From: JAZKFP01 sp040386355 | Lineage (GTDB): Bacteria; Pseudomonadota; Gammaproteobacteria; Pseudomonadales; UBA6940 | Direction: 5' to 3' | NCBI GenBank assembly: GCA_040386355.1 | Contig: JAZKFP010000324.1 | Location: 1-9,555, forward strand | Length of the DNA: 9,555 nucleotides | Part shown: positions 1 to 7,100 of the stretch, one piece after another | Layout of the letters: each line of letters opens with the position of its first letter | Position numbering within the stretch: the first letter of the stretch is position 1 | Translations under genes and position numbers: made by a program | Notes under the pieces: generated by a model | The model's database searches: none | Told to the model about the DNA's origin: nothing | Seen by the model: only the letters and a program-made list of their open reading frames with translations

Positions 1-2
1 AA

Positions 3-1337
3 CAGCTCGGAAATTTTGCGTCTCAGTTTTATCATTATCCTTCACAGCGTTTAAAAGTTATCGGCGTTACCGGCACCAATGGTAAAACCAGCGTAGCTTG
101 GTTATTAACGCAACTTTTATCATCGATGGAATTATCTGAAAATTTACAAAACTCTACCTATAGAAAAAATGTCTGGGCTATTTCTGGAACATTAGGTTGG
201 GGTTCGCTCGATAATTTACAGCCGACGTTAAATACCACGCCAGGAGTTATCGAATTTCATCGGCGGTTAAATACATTGTGCGAGCAAGGATTTGTAGGTG
301 TAATTACCGAAGTTTCATCGCATGCCTTAATTCAAGGTCGTGTTGATGGCTGTGATTTCACTGCAGCGGTAATGACGCAACTTGGCTCAGATCATTTAGA
401 TTATCATCATACGATTGATGAATATGCGGCAGCTAAATCTAAACTATTTATGTGGAAAGATTTGCCAACCGCAATTTTTAATTTATCTGATGCGTATGGC
501 CAAAAATGGTTAATGACCTCAACCGCAAAAAATAATTGGGGCTATGCGAATTCTCCAAACACGTATTTTATAAACATAAAAAGCCCAATTCATATAATGC
601 CAGTTATTGCAAAAAACTCGCTGTCTGGCAAATTTGGTTTGCGTACCTCAGTATTATATGAAGATAAGATAATATATCTTGAAGCACCTTATTTATTTGG
701 TTCTTTTCAACAAGAAAATTATTTGGCAGCAGTAACAACAGTATTTGCTTTAGGATATTCCTCAGAAAAATTATCACATGCATCAAAAAATTTAGTAGCG
801 CCACCAGGAAGAATGCAACCGGTACAAACAGAGAGTTCGAAAGTAACAGTCTTAGTAGATTACGCTCATACTGCTGATGCATTACGACGTGTTTTAGAAT
901 CCGTAAGAACATGGTGTGAAGGAAAAATATGGATTGTGTTTGGTTGTGGGGGCGAACGTGATAGAGCAAAGCGACCTGCTATGATGCGTGCAGCTGCAGA
1001 ATTAGCGGATAAGATTGTTATGACGCAGGATAATCCACGCGGTGAGTCTGCCACTAAAATAATAAAAGATATGCTTGCTGGACTATCGCATTTAGAAGAA
1101 ATACAGAGTTTTATTGCAAAAGATTTTTTAATAGATGAAATGCACCATTTAAACAATCATTTATCTATATGCGCTGATCGGTCAACGGCAATTCATTATT
1201 CGATTCAGCATGCTAATGAAAATGATATTGTTATTATTGCTGGAAAAGGTCACGAAAAATTTCAAGAAATTTCTGGAAAAAAAATACCTTTTGATGATGT
1301 GGCCGTTGCAGAACAAGCGCTCATTTTAAAAAGCTAG
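3..1337 (+). CDS. murE: MurE, UDP-MurNAc-L-Ala-D-Glu:meso-DAP ligase (5'-truncated by window edge)
   Basis: Cytoplasmic ATP-dependent ligase that adds the third residue, meso-diaminopimelate, to UDP-MurNAc-L-Ala-D-Glu. The frame is already open at position 3. The first in-frame ATG (126) is internal, because the ATP-binding P-loop GTNGKTS lies upstream of it at 72-92. About 90 N-terminal residues (the UDP-binding domain) are therefore outside the window. Visible family marks are EVSSHALIQGRV (309-344), DHLDYH (390-407), the AAAK lysine expected to be carbamylated (codon 435-437), DYAHT (858-872), GCGGERDRAKRP (942-977), DNPR (1029-1040) and AGKGHE (1239-1256). DNPR is the known signature of DAP-adding rather than lysine-adding MurE, so I infer DAP specificity. 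Two usually conserved spots differ: TQLGSDHLDYHH where E. coli has TNLSRDHLDYHG, and GSFQQEN where GxFNxxN is usual. The gene ends in TAG and murF follows after 47 bp. Confidence 0.97.
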   Translation, partial: QLGNFASQFYHYPSQRLKVIGVTGTNGKTSVAWLLTQLLSSMELSENLQNSTYRKNVWAISGTLGWGSLDNLQPTLNTTPGVIEFHRRLNTLCEQGFVGVITEVSSHALIQGRVDGCDFTAAVMTQLGSDHLDYHHTIDEYAAAKSKLFMWKDLPTAIFNLSDAYGQKWLMTSTAKNNWGYANSPNTYFINIKSPIHIMPVIAKNSLSGKFGLRTSVLYEDKIIYLEAPYLFGSFQQENYLAAVTTVFALGYSSEKLSHASKNLVAPPGRMQPVQTESSKVTVLVDYAHTADALRRVLESVRTWCEGKIWIVFGCGGERDRAKRPAMMRAAAELADKIVMTQDNPRGESATKIIKDMLAGLSHLEEIQSFIAKDFLIDEMHHLNNHLSICADRSTAIHYSIQHANENDIVIIAGKGHEKFQEISGKKIPFDDVAVAEQALILKS

Positions 1338-1384
1338 TTAAAATTTTTTCAATGCTAAATAATTTTCATTTGGAAAATCATATT

Positions 1385-2911
1385 ATGGAATTTAATTCAT
1401 CAAATCCAGAAGAATTATCACCATTAAATGTGACTTTGGAATGGGTGCTACAAGCTACAGGCGGCTCTTTAGCTTGGCCCATAAAACAAGCTCATATTTT
1501 CGATAAGCTATCTACTGACTCGCGTGCAATTTCAGCACAGAATTTATTTTTAGCATTAAAAGGCGAACGTTTCGACGGCCATAATTTTATAGAAGCCGTA
1601 TTTGCTCAAGGCGCTTCCGGAGTTATTGCATCTGCTCAAACGTTTGCACACCAAAAAAATCAGCAAGTATATTTAGAAAATAAGTTTTCGCATCAGGCAT
1701 TAATATTAGTGCCTGATACGTTAAAAGCATTGCAACATTTAGCACGCGCTTGGCGTAAAGAATTTTCAACACCTTTTATTGCAGTGACGGGCAGTTGTGG
1801 CAAAACTTCCGTAAAAGAATTGCTTGCACGTTTGCTGTCTGAAATTGGTCCCACATTAGCCTCGCAGGCAAATTTTAATAATGAAATTGGTGCACCTCAA
1901 AATATTTTACGTTTGCGTTCGCACCATAAATTCGGTGTAGCGGAATTAGGTGCAAATCATATTGGTGAAATCGCAGACACGGTTAAATGTGTAATGCCGC
2001 ACGTGTCTATTATTACGACGATTCGTCCTGCACATTTAGAAGGTTTCGGTTCGGTTGCAGGTGTCATAACTGCAAAATCAGAAATTATGTCGGAATTACA
2101 AGATGGTGGAGTCATGGTATTAAATCGTGACGACGAAGCATTTCCGCAATTAAAAAATAACTGGCAAACCTATCATCAGAAAATAACTGCTCAATCTAAA
2201 TATGGTTTACGGCTAATAACCTTTGGTCAGCATACACAAGCAGACGTTCGTTTGCTCAGCGTACAATCTGGAATGTACCAAACTCACATTGAAATTGAAG
2301 TACCAACCGTCGATGCATTATTAAACCCAGCATTAAATGCGACTCCAACGAAAAAATTAATTTATCGTTGGAGCTGGGAATTATTAGGTAATCATCATGC
2401 TCTGAACGCTTGCGCAGCGTTAGCAGCATTGTTGGGCCTAAATTTAAATATCGAGCAATTTGTTGCGCATTTATCACAGCATCGACCTGTCAAAGGTCGC
2501 ATGTATCCTCATAAGGTTTCTGAAAATCTTGTTGTGGTTGACGACACCTATAACGCAAATCCAGGATCTGTTGAAGAAGCAATGCTGTGGTTATCAAGTG
2601 TTGATGCCAATACATTATTTATTCTTGGTGATATGGCAGAACTCGGTGAAGATAGTGATAAATGGCATGCGCAAGTTGGACAATTAGCAAAACAAAAAGG
2701 CATTAAAGCTCTGTGGAGCTGTGGTACGTTGTCTGCTGTTACCAGTGAAGCTTTTGGGCCAAATGCAAAACACTTTATTGATAAAAAATCTTTGATTGAA
2801 GCATTGCAAAACTCGCACTGGCTGCAACACTCTCCCAATGCACATGTGATTGTCGTTAAAGGATCGCGCAGCGCTGGAATGGAAATGGTTGTAAACGCAC
2901 TAATACGTTAA
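1385..2911 (+). CDS. murF: MurF, UDP-MurNAc-tripeptide:D-Ala-D-Ala ligase
   Basis: Cytoplasmic ATP-dependent ligase that adds D-alanyl-D-alanine to UDP-MurNAc-tripeptide, the last soluble step of precursor synthesis. An in-frame ATG also exists at 1352 (519 aa), but it has no visible ribosome site. The ATG at 1385 (508 aa) is preceded by GGAA at 1372-1375, nine bases upstream, and is preferred. Family homology begins only about 13 residues after that start. Motifs, numbered from 1385: P-loop TGSCGKTS (135-142), ELGANH (187-192), HLEGFGS (217-223), the AKSEI lysine (231), DDTYNANPGS (386-395), GDMAELGE (415-422) and VKGSRSAGME (491-500). E. coli MurF is 452 aa. The extra length lies mainly in the N-terminal domain (about 14 aa) and at the central/C-terminal junction (about 27 aa, near residues 300-335). 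The usual GRHN near that junction is GNHH here. All catalytic motifs are intact. Confidence 0.96.
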   Translation: MEFNSSNPEELSPLNVTLEWVLQATGGSLAWPIKQAHIFDKLSTDSRAISAQNLFLALKGERFDGHNFIEAVFAQGASGVIASAQTFAHQKNQQVYLENKFSHQALILVPDTLKALQHLARAWRKEFSTPFIAVTGSCGKTSVKELLARLLSEIGPTLASQANFNNEIGAPQNILRLRSHHKFGVAELGANHIGEIADTVKCVMPHVSIITTIRPAHLEGFGSVAGVITAKSEIMSELQDGGVMVLNRDDEAFPQLKNNWQTYHQKITAQSKYGLRLITFGQHTQADVRLLSVQSGMYQTHIEIEVPTVDALLNPALNATPTKKLIYRWSWELLGNHHALNACAALAALLGLNLNIEQFVAHLSQHRPVKGRMYPHKVSENLVVVDDTYNANPGSVEEAMLWLSSVDANTLFILGDMAELGEDSDKWHAQVGQLAKQKGIKALWSCGTLSAVTSEAFGPNAKHFIDKKSLIEALQNSHWLQHSPNAHVIVVKGSRSAGMEMVVNALIR

Positions 2912-2947
2912 TTCCTATCACACTAATTTCTCACACAATAAATAAAG

Positions 2948-2957
2948 AGAGATCTCT
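2948..2957 (+). other. 10 bp perfect palindrome overlapping the mraY ribosome site
   Basis: AGAGATCTCT is self-complementary and ends at the base before the mraY ATG. It contains part of the purine-rich ribosome site. A 10 bp palindrome without a loop is a weak RNA hairpin, so a regulatory role is only a possibility. Confidence 0.25.
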
Positions 2958-4037
2958 ATGTTACTTTGGCTTGCGGAATTATTAACCCAGTTTTTTTCTG
3001 GATTTTCCGTGGTGCAGTATTTGACATTTCGTGGAATTTTCAGTGTTTTAACTGCGTTGTTTCTCTGTTTGGCATTCGGACCGAAAACGATCCGCTGGCT
3101 ACAACATTTGCAAATTGGTCAGAGGGTGCGTGATGACGGTCCAAAAACCCATTTAATTAAACAAGGCACACCTACAATGGGCGGTGTGCTGATTTTATCT
3201 TCTATTTTTATAACGGTTTTATTGTGGGGAAACCTTACCAATAAATATGTTTGGATTTCATTATTTGTTTTAGGCAGTTTTGGTGCAATTGGTTGGATTG
3301 ATGATTATCGCAAAGTGGTGCAAAAAAATTCTAAAGGCTTACCTGCACGCTGGAAATATATTTGGCAGTCTGTGGTTGGTTTATTAACTGCTTTGATTTT
3401 GTATTGGTCTGCGCTGCCAAATGAAACTCAATTAATTATTCCCTATTTAAAAGACACTGTTATTCATTTAGGTGCACTTTATGTAGTACTGACCTATTTG
3501 GTAATTGTAGGTTCGAGTAATGCGGTTAATCTAACGGATGGTTTAGATGGACTTGCTATTATGCCGACAGTTTTAGTGGCAGGCGCATTGGGAATTTTTG
3601 CTTACGTTACGGGTCATTCGCAATTTTCTAGTTATCTAATGCTGCCGTATTTACCGCACGTCGGAGAATTAGTCGTCGTATGTTGTGCTTTATCCGGAGC
3701 AGGTTTAGGTTTCCTTTGGTTTAATTCGTACCCAGCTCAAGTATTTATGGGTGATGTCGGCGCATTAGCTTTAGGTGCAATTTTAGGCGTAATTGCCGTA
3801 ATGGTTCGACAAGAAATCATTTTATTTATCATGGGTGGTATTTTTGTTTTAGAAACCTTATCGGTTATTTTGCAAGTATCTTCTTACAAGCTGCGTCGTA
3901 AAAGAATTTTTGCAATGGCGCCGTTGCATCATCATTTTGAGCTGAAAGGATGGCAAGAGCCTAAAGTTATTGTACGTTTTTGGATCATTACAGTAATTTT
4001 AGTACTAGTAGGTTTGGCCAGCTTAAAGCTGCGTTAA
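2958..4037 (+). CDS. mraY: MraY, phospho-MurNAc-pentapeptide translocase (lipid I synthase)
   Basis: Polytopic inner-membrane enzyme that transfers phospho-MurNAc-pentapeptide from UDP to undecaprenyl phosphate, making lipid I. Its 359 aa match the E. coli length of 360, and the sequence aligns end to end, from MLLWLAE at the N-terminus to LKLR at the C-terminus. Key motifs are GTPTMGG (70-76), DDYRKV with the catalytic aspartates D115/D116, NAVNLTDGLDGLAIMPT (188-204), the FMGDVG aspartate (D266) and the histidine motif HHHFELKGW (324-332). About ten hydrophobic membrane segments are apparent. The ATG is preceded by a purine-rich AAAGAGAG stretch (2944-2951) that serves as ribosome site. That stretch overlaps a perfect 10 bp palindrome ending at the base before the ATG. 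The gap to murF is 46 bp. Nothing essential is missing. Confidence 0.98.
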   Translation: MLLWLAELLTQFFSGFSVVQYLTFRGIFSVLTALFLCLAFGPKTIRWLQHLQIGQRVRDDGPKTHLIKQGTPTMGGVLILSSIFITVLLWGNLTNKYVWISLFVLGSFGAIGWIDDYRKVVQKNSKGLPARWKYIWQSVVGLLTALILYWSALPNETQLIIPYLKDTVIHLGALYVVLTYLVIVGSSNAVNLTDGLDGLAIMPTVLVAGALGIFAYVTGHSQFSSYLMLPYLPHVGELVVVCCALSGAGLGFLWFNSYPAQVFMGDVGALALGAILGVIAVMVRQEIILFIMGGIFVLETLSVILQVSSYKLRRKRIFAMAPLHHHFELKGWQEPKVIVRFWIITVILVLVGLASLKLR

Positions 4038-4061
4038 TTTTCTTTAAATTTTTCACTCTTT

Positions 4062-4104
4062 ACCTAAACTTTAATTTTTAGGTCGGGAGATTATTGGTCA
4101 TCTC
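4062..4104 (+). other. two small hairpins in the mraY-murD gap
   Basis: ACCTAAA (4062-4068) pairs with TTTAGGT (4077-4083) across eight bases. GAGAT (4087-4091) pairs with ATCTC (4100-4104), also across eight bases. Neither is followed by a T-run, so termination is not implied. They may be intercistronic RNA structures or chance in AT-rich DNA. Confidence 0.3.
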
Positions 4105-4134
4105 GTCGACAAAACTATCTAAAAAGGTTTCGGT

Positions 4135-5520
4135 ATGATGGAAAACATCATTCAGCGTGGTGGTGCCAAATTAGTTATAGGTTTAGGTATCTCAGGTTTT
4201 TCTGCAGTATGCTATTTAAAGCAACAATCTTATTCAGTTCGAGTATTTGACACGCGACTTCAGCCGCCAAAATTAGCGGATTTTGAAAAACAATTTCCTG
4301 ATATACCTTTGCAGCTTCAGCAACTGCAAGAGGATTTTTTAGTAGACGTTGACGAAGTTATTTTATCACCTGGATTGTCATTGCATGATCCAAATCTTCG
4401 AAAAATACACGATCGTGATATCCCAATTATTGGTGATATTGAATTATTTTGTCGTCATCATTCGGCGTCGCGAATTGCAATAACAGGTTCCAATGGAAAA
4501 AGTACCGTAACTGAATGGATTGGGTATGTATTGCGTAATACAGGTCATCGCGTTGCAGTATTAGGAAATATTGGCGTCCCTGTTTTGGAATGGTTATGTA
4601 ATCCTACAGATGTTGATTGGGTAGTTTTAGAATTATCGAGTTTTCAATTAGAAACTACTGATTCATTGCAAGCAAAGATTGCTGTGTTGTTAAACGTGAC
4701 AGAAGATCATTTAGATCGATACCCAACCATGCAAGATTATTGGCGTGCAAAACAACGTGTTTTTTTACAAGCAGAGCTAGGAATTGTGTGTCGCGAAGAT
4801 CCATTGACGCGTCCATTACTGCATTCACCCGCTGAGAGTTTAAGTTTTGGATTAGGCCCAGCCGACATGCAAGATTGGGGTGTTTTAAAACGCGCACAAG
4901 GTGATTTTTTTGCACGTGGAATTGTGCCGTTAGTACCAGTTGATTCGCTTAAATTGCAAGGCCGCCACAATCAATTAAATGCGTTAGCCGTCATGGCAAC
5001 AGTTGCGGCTGCCGGCATTGCAATTGAAAAAGCACTACCAGAAATAGTTAATTTTTCAGGATTAAAACATCGCTGCCAGCCAATCGCCAAACTTGACGAT
5101 ATTCTTTGGATTGACGATTCAAAAGGTACTAATGTTGGTGCGACTCAGGCTGCGTTGCGTGGCTTAGCGCGTCCTGGTCAGCATCATGTAATTTGGATTG
5201 CAGGCGGTGTTGGAAAAGGCGCAGATTTTTCACCTTTAGGTTTAGTAGCTGCGGATCGTGTAAAAGTAGCTTTATTAATTGGCGAAGATCGTGAAGAAAT
5301 TGCACACGTTATGTCGAAACATAATGTACCTTTTTTGTATTGTGATTCCATGAAAGAAGCGGTATTAAAAGCGCATTTTTTAGCAACTTTCGGTGATACG
5401 GTATTGTTATCTCCTGCGTGTGCAAGCTTTGATATGTTCAAAGATTACAAACATCGAGGCGAAAGCTTTGCCCATGAAATTAAAGCACTAAAGCAATTAT
5501 TTATCACGCAACACGCGTAA
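4135..5520 (+). CDS. murD: MurD, UDP-MurNAc-L-alanine:D-glutamate ligase
   Basis: Cytoplasmic ATP-dependent ligase that adds D-glutamate to UDP-MurNAc-L-Ala. At 461 aa it is slightly longer than the E. coli enzyme (438 aa). Domains in order: an N-terminal Rossmann-like UDP-binding domain with VIGLGISG (14-21) and GDIELFCR (100-107); the central ATPase with P-loop GSNGKST (118-124), LELSSFQLETT (165-175), NVTEDHLDRYP (187-197) and the RAK lysine (K206) expected to be carbamylated; and a C-terminal domain with GRHNQLNALA (276-285), DDSKGTN (327-333), the GGVGKGADF loop (357-365) and SPACASFDMFK (426-436). Two tandem ATG codons open the gene. The first (4135) sits seven bases after AAAAAGG (4121-4127), a good ribosome site. 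The gap to mraY is 97 bp and to ftsW 70 bp. Confidence 0.98.
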   Translation: MMENIIQRGGAKLVIGLGISGFSAVCYLKQQSYSVRVFDTRLQPPKLADFEKQFPDIPLQLQQLQEDFLVDVDEVILSPGLSLHDPNLRKIHDRDIPIIGDIELFCRHHSASRIAITGSNGKSTVTEWIGYVLRNTGHRVAVLGNIGVPVLEWLCNPTDVDWVVLELSSFQLETTDSLQAKIAVLLNVTEDHLDRYPTMQDYWRAKQRVFLQAELGIVCREDPLTRPLLHSPAESLSFGLGPADMQDWGVLKRAQGDFFARGIVPLVPVDSLKLQGRHNQLNALAVMATVAAAGIAIEKALPEIVNFSGLKHRCQPIAKLDDILWIDDSKGTNVGATQAALRGLARPGQHHVIWIAGGVGKGADFSPLGLVAADRVKVALLIGEDREEIAHVMSKHNVPFLYCDSMKEAVLKAHFLATFGDTVLLSPACASFDMFKDYKHRGESFAHEIKALKQLFITQHA

Positions 5521-5590
5521 TTCACTTGTCAAAGACTTTTTTCTGGCAACACATTAATTTAAAAAATCTTTTTTTATATAGGGTTCTTTA

Positions 5591-6736
5591 GTGACTACTG
5601 TTACCTATGGATCGGCATTTCGTAAAACGTACCGTTGGTGGTTATTATCTAGTGTCGTGGCTTTAATGGCCTTAGGTTTAGTAATGGTTTTTTCTGCATC
5701 TGCAGATCGAGCCGCACGCACGTTAAATGATTCATTTTATTTTTTAACACGCCAATCTATTTATATTGCTATCTCTTTAGTTGCCGCTTTTATTACCTAT
5801 CGTATTTCAATAGCAAAAATTCAAAATTATTCTACAGCAGCTGGAATCGTAGGATTAATTGGTTTAATTGTGGTTCTAATTCCAGGAATTGGGGTAGAGG
5901 TAAATGGCAGTCAGCGCTGGATTCATTTAGGATTTTTTCGATTGCAATGGTCTGAATTTGCCAAGCTGTGTATTTTATTTTTCTTTGCAGATTATATTGT
6001 GCGGCGTCATCGTCGATTAACCCATAATTCCTTTGATTTTTTAAAACCTTTTATATTAGTGGTTTTTTATATTATTTTATTACTAGCTGAACCTGACTTT
6101 GGTTCCTGCGTTGTAATCGTCGCAACGATGTTTACTTTATTATTTGTTGCGCGCGTGCCTTGGGGATCTTTTTTATTAGTACTTGCGGTCATTAGTATTT
6201 TAGGATCGATTGCGATTCTTGCTGCTCCGTATCGCTTTCAACGAATCACCGCATTTCTCGATCCGTGGGCCGATCAATTTAATAGCGGTTATCAATTAAC
6301 TCAAAGCTTAATTGCATTTGGCCGCGGTGGATTTTTCGGTGTTGGTTTGGGTGAAAGCGTTCAAAAATTATTTTATTTACCAGAAGCACATACAGATTTT
6401 GTATTTGCTGTTATCGCAGAAGAGCTCGGTTTACTCGGTATAATTAGCCTGTTAGTGGGTTATGCAACACTAGTATTTGTGATCCTCGCAGTTGCACAAC
6501 AAGCCTTAAAACAGCAACGCCCCTTTGCAGGATTTGTGGCGATGGGAATTGCAATTTTTTTTGCAGTTCAAGTGCTATTAAATTTAGGGGTAAATATGGG
6601 GTTATTACCGACCAAAGGTTTAACACTTCCTTTAATTAGTTATGGCGGTTCCAGTCTTATGGCAAGTTTGATGATGATTGCCATAGTGTTGCGTGTTGAT
6701 TTAGAAAATTCCAATCGTCATGCAAGAGTAAGCTAA
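5591..6736 (+). CDS. ftsW: FtsW, septal SEDS-family peptidoglycan glycosyltransferase
   Basis: Polytopic inner-membrane protein of the SEDS family (FtsW/RodA/SpoVE). FtsW polymerises lipid II into septal glycan together with the transpeptidase FtsI. The 381 aa product has about ten hydrophobic segments. Family signatures include SQRWI (107-111), QWSEFAK (119-125), EPDFGS (167-172), YQLTQSLIAFGRGG (234-247) and PEAHTDFVFA (264-273), whose aspartate D269 matches the catalytic D297 of E. coli FtsW. Also present is the C-terminal SYGGSS (350-355). The start is GTG at 5591, with AGGG at 5580-5583 seven bases upstream. No in-frame ATG lies close by. The N-terminal cytoplasmic tail is about 30 residues shorter than in E. 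coli FtsW (414 aa). FtsW rather than RodA is called from the dcw context between murD and murG. The stop codon lies two bases before an inserted palindromic element. Confidence 0.96.
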   Translation: MTTVTYGSAFRKTYRWWLLSSVVALMALGLVMVFSASADRAARTLNDSFYFLTRQSIYIAISLVAAFITYRISIAKIQNYSTAAGIVGLIGLIVVLIPGIGVEVNGSQRWIHLGFFRLQWSEFAKLCILFFFADYIVRRHRRLTHNSFDFLKPFILVVFYIILLLAEPDFGSCVVIVATMFTLLFVARVPWGSFLLVLAVISILGSIAILAAPYRFQRITAFLDPWADQFNSGYQLTQSLIAFGRGGFFGVGLGESVQKLFYLPEAHTDFVFAVIAEELGLLGIISLLVGYATLVFVILAVAQQALKQQRPFAGFVAMGIAIFFAVQVLLNLGVNMGLLPTKGLTLPLISYGGSSLMASLMMIAIVLRVDLENSNRHARVS

Positions 6737-6738
6737 AA

Positions 6739-6756
6739 TATACCCGTAGCGAATGA
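6739..6756 (+). repeat. left terminal inverted repeat
   Basis: TATACCCGTAGCGAATGA pairs with the right copy at 6986-7003 with two mismatches. It starts two bases after the ftsW TAA stop codon (6734-6736). Confidence 0.75.
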
Positions 6757-6763
6757 TAATTAG

Positions 6764-6778
6764 GGCGCTCTGCGCGCC
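6764..6778 (+). repeat. small GC-rich hairpin inside the element
   Basis: GGCGC (6764-6768) and GCGCC (6774-6778) form a 5 bp all-GC stem with a five-base loop. No T-run follows, so it is not a standard intrinsic terminator. Confidence 0.45.
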
Positions 6779-6817
6779 GCATCTAAAGGCAGCGGCCGGT
6801 CAAGTGCAACGGTGAAG

Positions 6818-6953
6818 CATGAAGATTTTTTTCGATCGCACACAACGCTGTTGATTAATAGCGTTGGGGACGCAGCGTAGCCAACGCTTTACGCAGTGAG
6901 AACGCTGTGACGCGTCCGAACAAGCAACACAGCGAGCGGAAAAAAAGATCATG
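6818..6953. repeat. long imperfect inverted repeat (inner arms of the element)
   Basis: The left arm (6818-6839) has CATGA, then seven T, then CGATCGC. The right arm (6932-6953) has GCGAGCGG, then seven A, then GATCATG. They are largely complementary, with two or three mismatched positions. They enclose the GC-rich core and share roughly the same centre as the terminal repeats, so a single-stranded copy could fold into a long nested hairpin. Confidence 0.6.
6860..6888. repeat. core 8 bp perfect stem of the element
   Basis: AGCGTTGG (6860-6867) and CCAACGCT (6881-6888) are perfect reverse complements separated by 13 bases. A competing 6 bp stem exists between AACGCT (6844-6849) and AGCGTT (6860-6865). 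GGACGC (6868-6873) can pair with GCGTCC (6912-6917). These alternatives cannot all form at once. Confidence 0.55.
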
Positions 6954-6985
6954 ATAAACACCTACCCCTTTTTAAACAACAAAGG

Positions 6986-7003
6986 TCATTTGCCACGGGT
7001 ATA
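6986..7003 (-). repeat. right terminal inverted repeat
   Basis: TCATTTGCCACGGGTATA is the reverse complement of the left repeat at 16 of 18 positions. Its outer TA mirrors the left end. Confidence 0.75.
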
Positions 7004-7037
7004 GACTTCTCTTCCAATTTTTAAAATCGTTGTTTCG

Positions 7038-7065
7038 TTGTTTAGTCAAAGCCTATTTATATATT
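7038..7065 (+). promoter_or_regulatory. candidate sigma-70-like promoter for murG-murC
   Basis: TTGTTT (7038-7043) as a -35 box and TATATT (7060-7065, five of six consensus bases) as a -10 box are 16 bp apart, with the murG start about 40 bp further on. The -35 box is weak (three of six), and AT-rich DNA yields such matches by chance. The candidate is of interest because the inserted element just upstream may have interrupted read-through from ftsW. Confidence 0.25.
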
Positions 7066-7094
7066 GCTGCCGGAATTTTCTAAAAAAATACGAT

Positions 7095-7100
7095 AGAGGA
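7095..7100 (+). promoter_or_regulatory. murG ribosome binding site
   Basis: AGAGGA lies six bases before the TTG at 7107. It is the strongest Shine-Dalgarno match near the gene and decides the start. The alternative in-frame TTG at 7038 has no such site. Confidence 0.75.

Larger units (their letters stand above)
6739..7003. mobile_element. MITE-like palindromic element with 18 bp terminal inverted repeats and TA ends
   Basis: The left end (6739-6756) and the reverse complement of the right end (6986-7003) agree at 16 of 18 positions. The consensus is TATACCCGTRGCRAATGA, and the outermost nine bases are identical. Both outer edges are TA, as expected if a TA target dinucleotide was duplicated on insertion. 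This is known for IS630/Tc1-mariner-type elements and their MITE derivatives. The interior is GC-rich (about 56% over 6761-6940, counted by hand) against roughly 40% for the genes. It is internally palindromic, with four roughly concentric inverted repeats. No transposase is encoded, so any movement would need one supplied from elsewhere. That it is mobile and present in other copies is inference. The terminal repeats and nested symmetry are seen directly. An alternative is a structured regulatory or transcription-modulating palindrome that never transposed. Confidence 0.65.

Noticed and set aside
126..128. ATG at 126 as the true start of murE
   Set aside because: The same frame is open upstream to position 3 and encodes the essential GTNGKTS P-loop at 72-92, so this methionine is internal.
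604..1156. Minus-strand open frames opposite murE
   Set aside because: They lie entirely inside the conserved murE coding frame, have no family resemblance, and are antisense shadows.
1352..1384. Longer murF start at 1352
   Set aside because: It has no ribosome site, while the in-frame ATG at 1385 has GGAA nine bases upstream. The extra 11 residues do not resemble the family N-terminus. It cannot be fully excluded.
5521..5590. Promoter in the murD-ftsW gap (TTGTCA at 5526 with a downstream AT-rich box)
   Set aside because: The best -10-like box matches poorly and the spacing is about 20 bp. An AT-rich gap gives such matches by chance.
6826..6832. Seven-T run in the element as an intrinsic terminator
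   Set aside because: No stable GC-rich hairpin lies directly before the T-run on either strand. The run is one arm of the larger inverted repeat.
6819..6854. Tiny reading frame in the element starting ATG at 6819
   Set aside because: It is only 11 codons before TGA, with no convincing ribosome site, and sits in an inverted-repeat arm. Its composition is explained by the palindrome.
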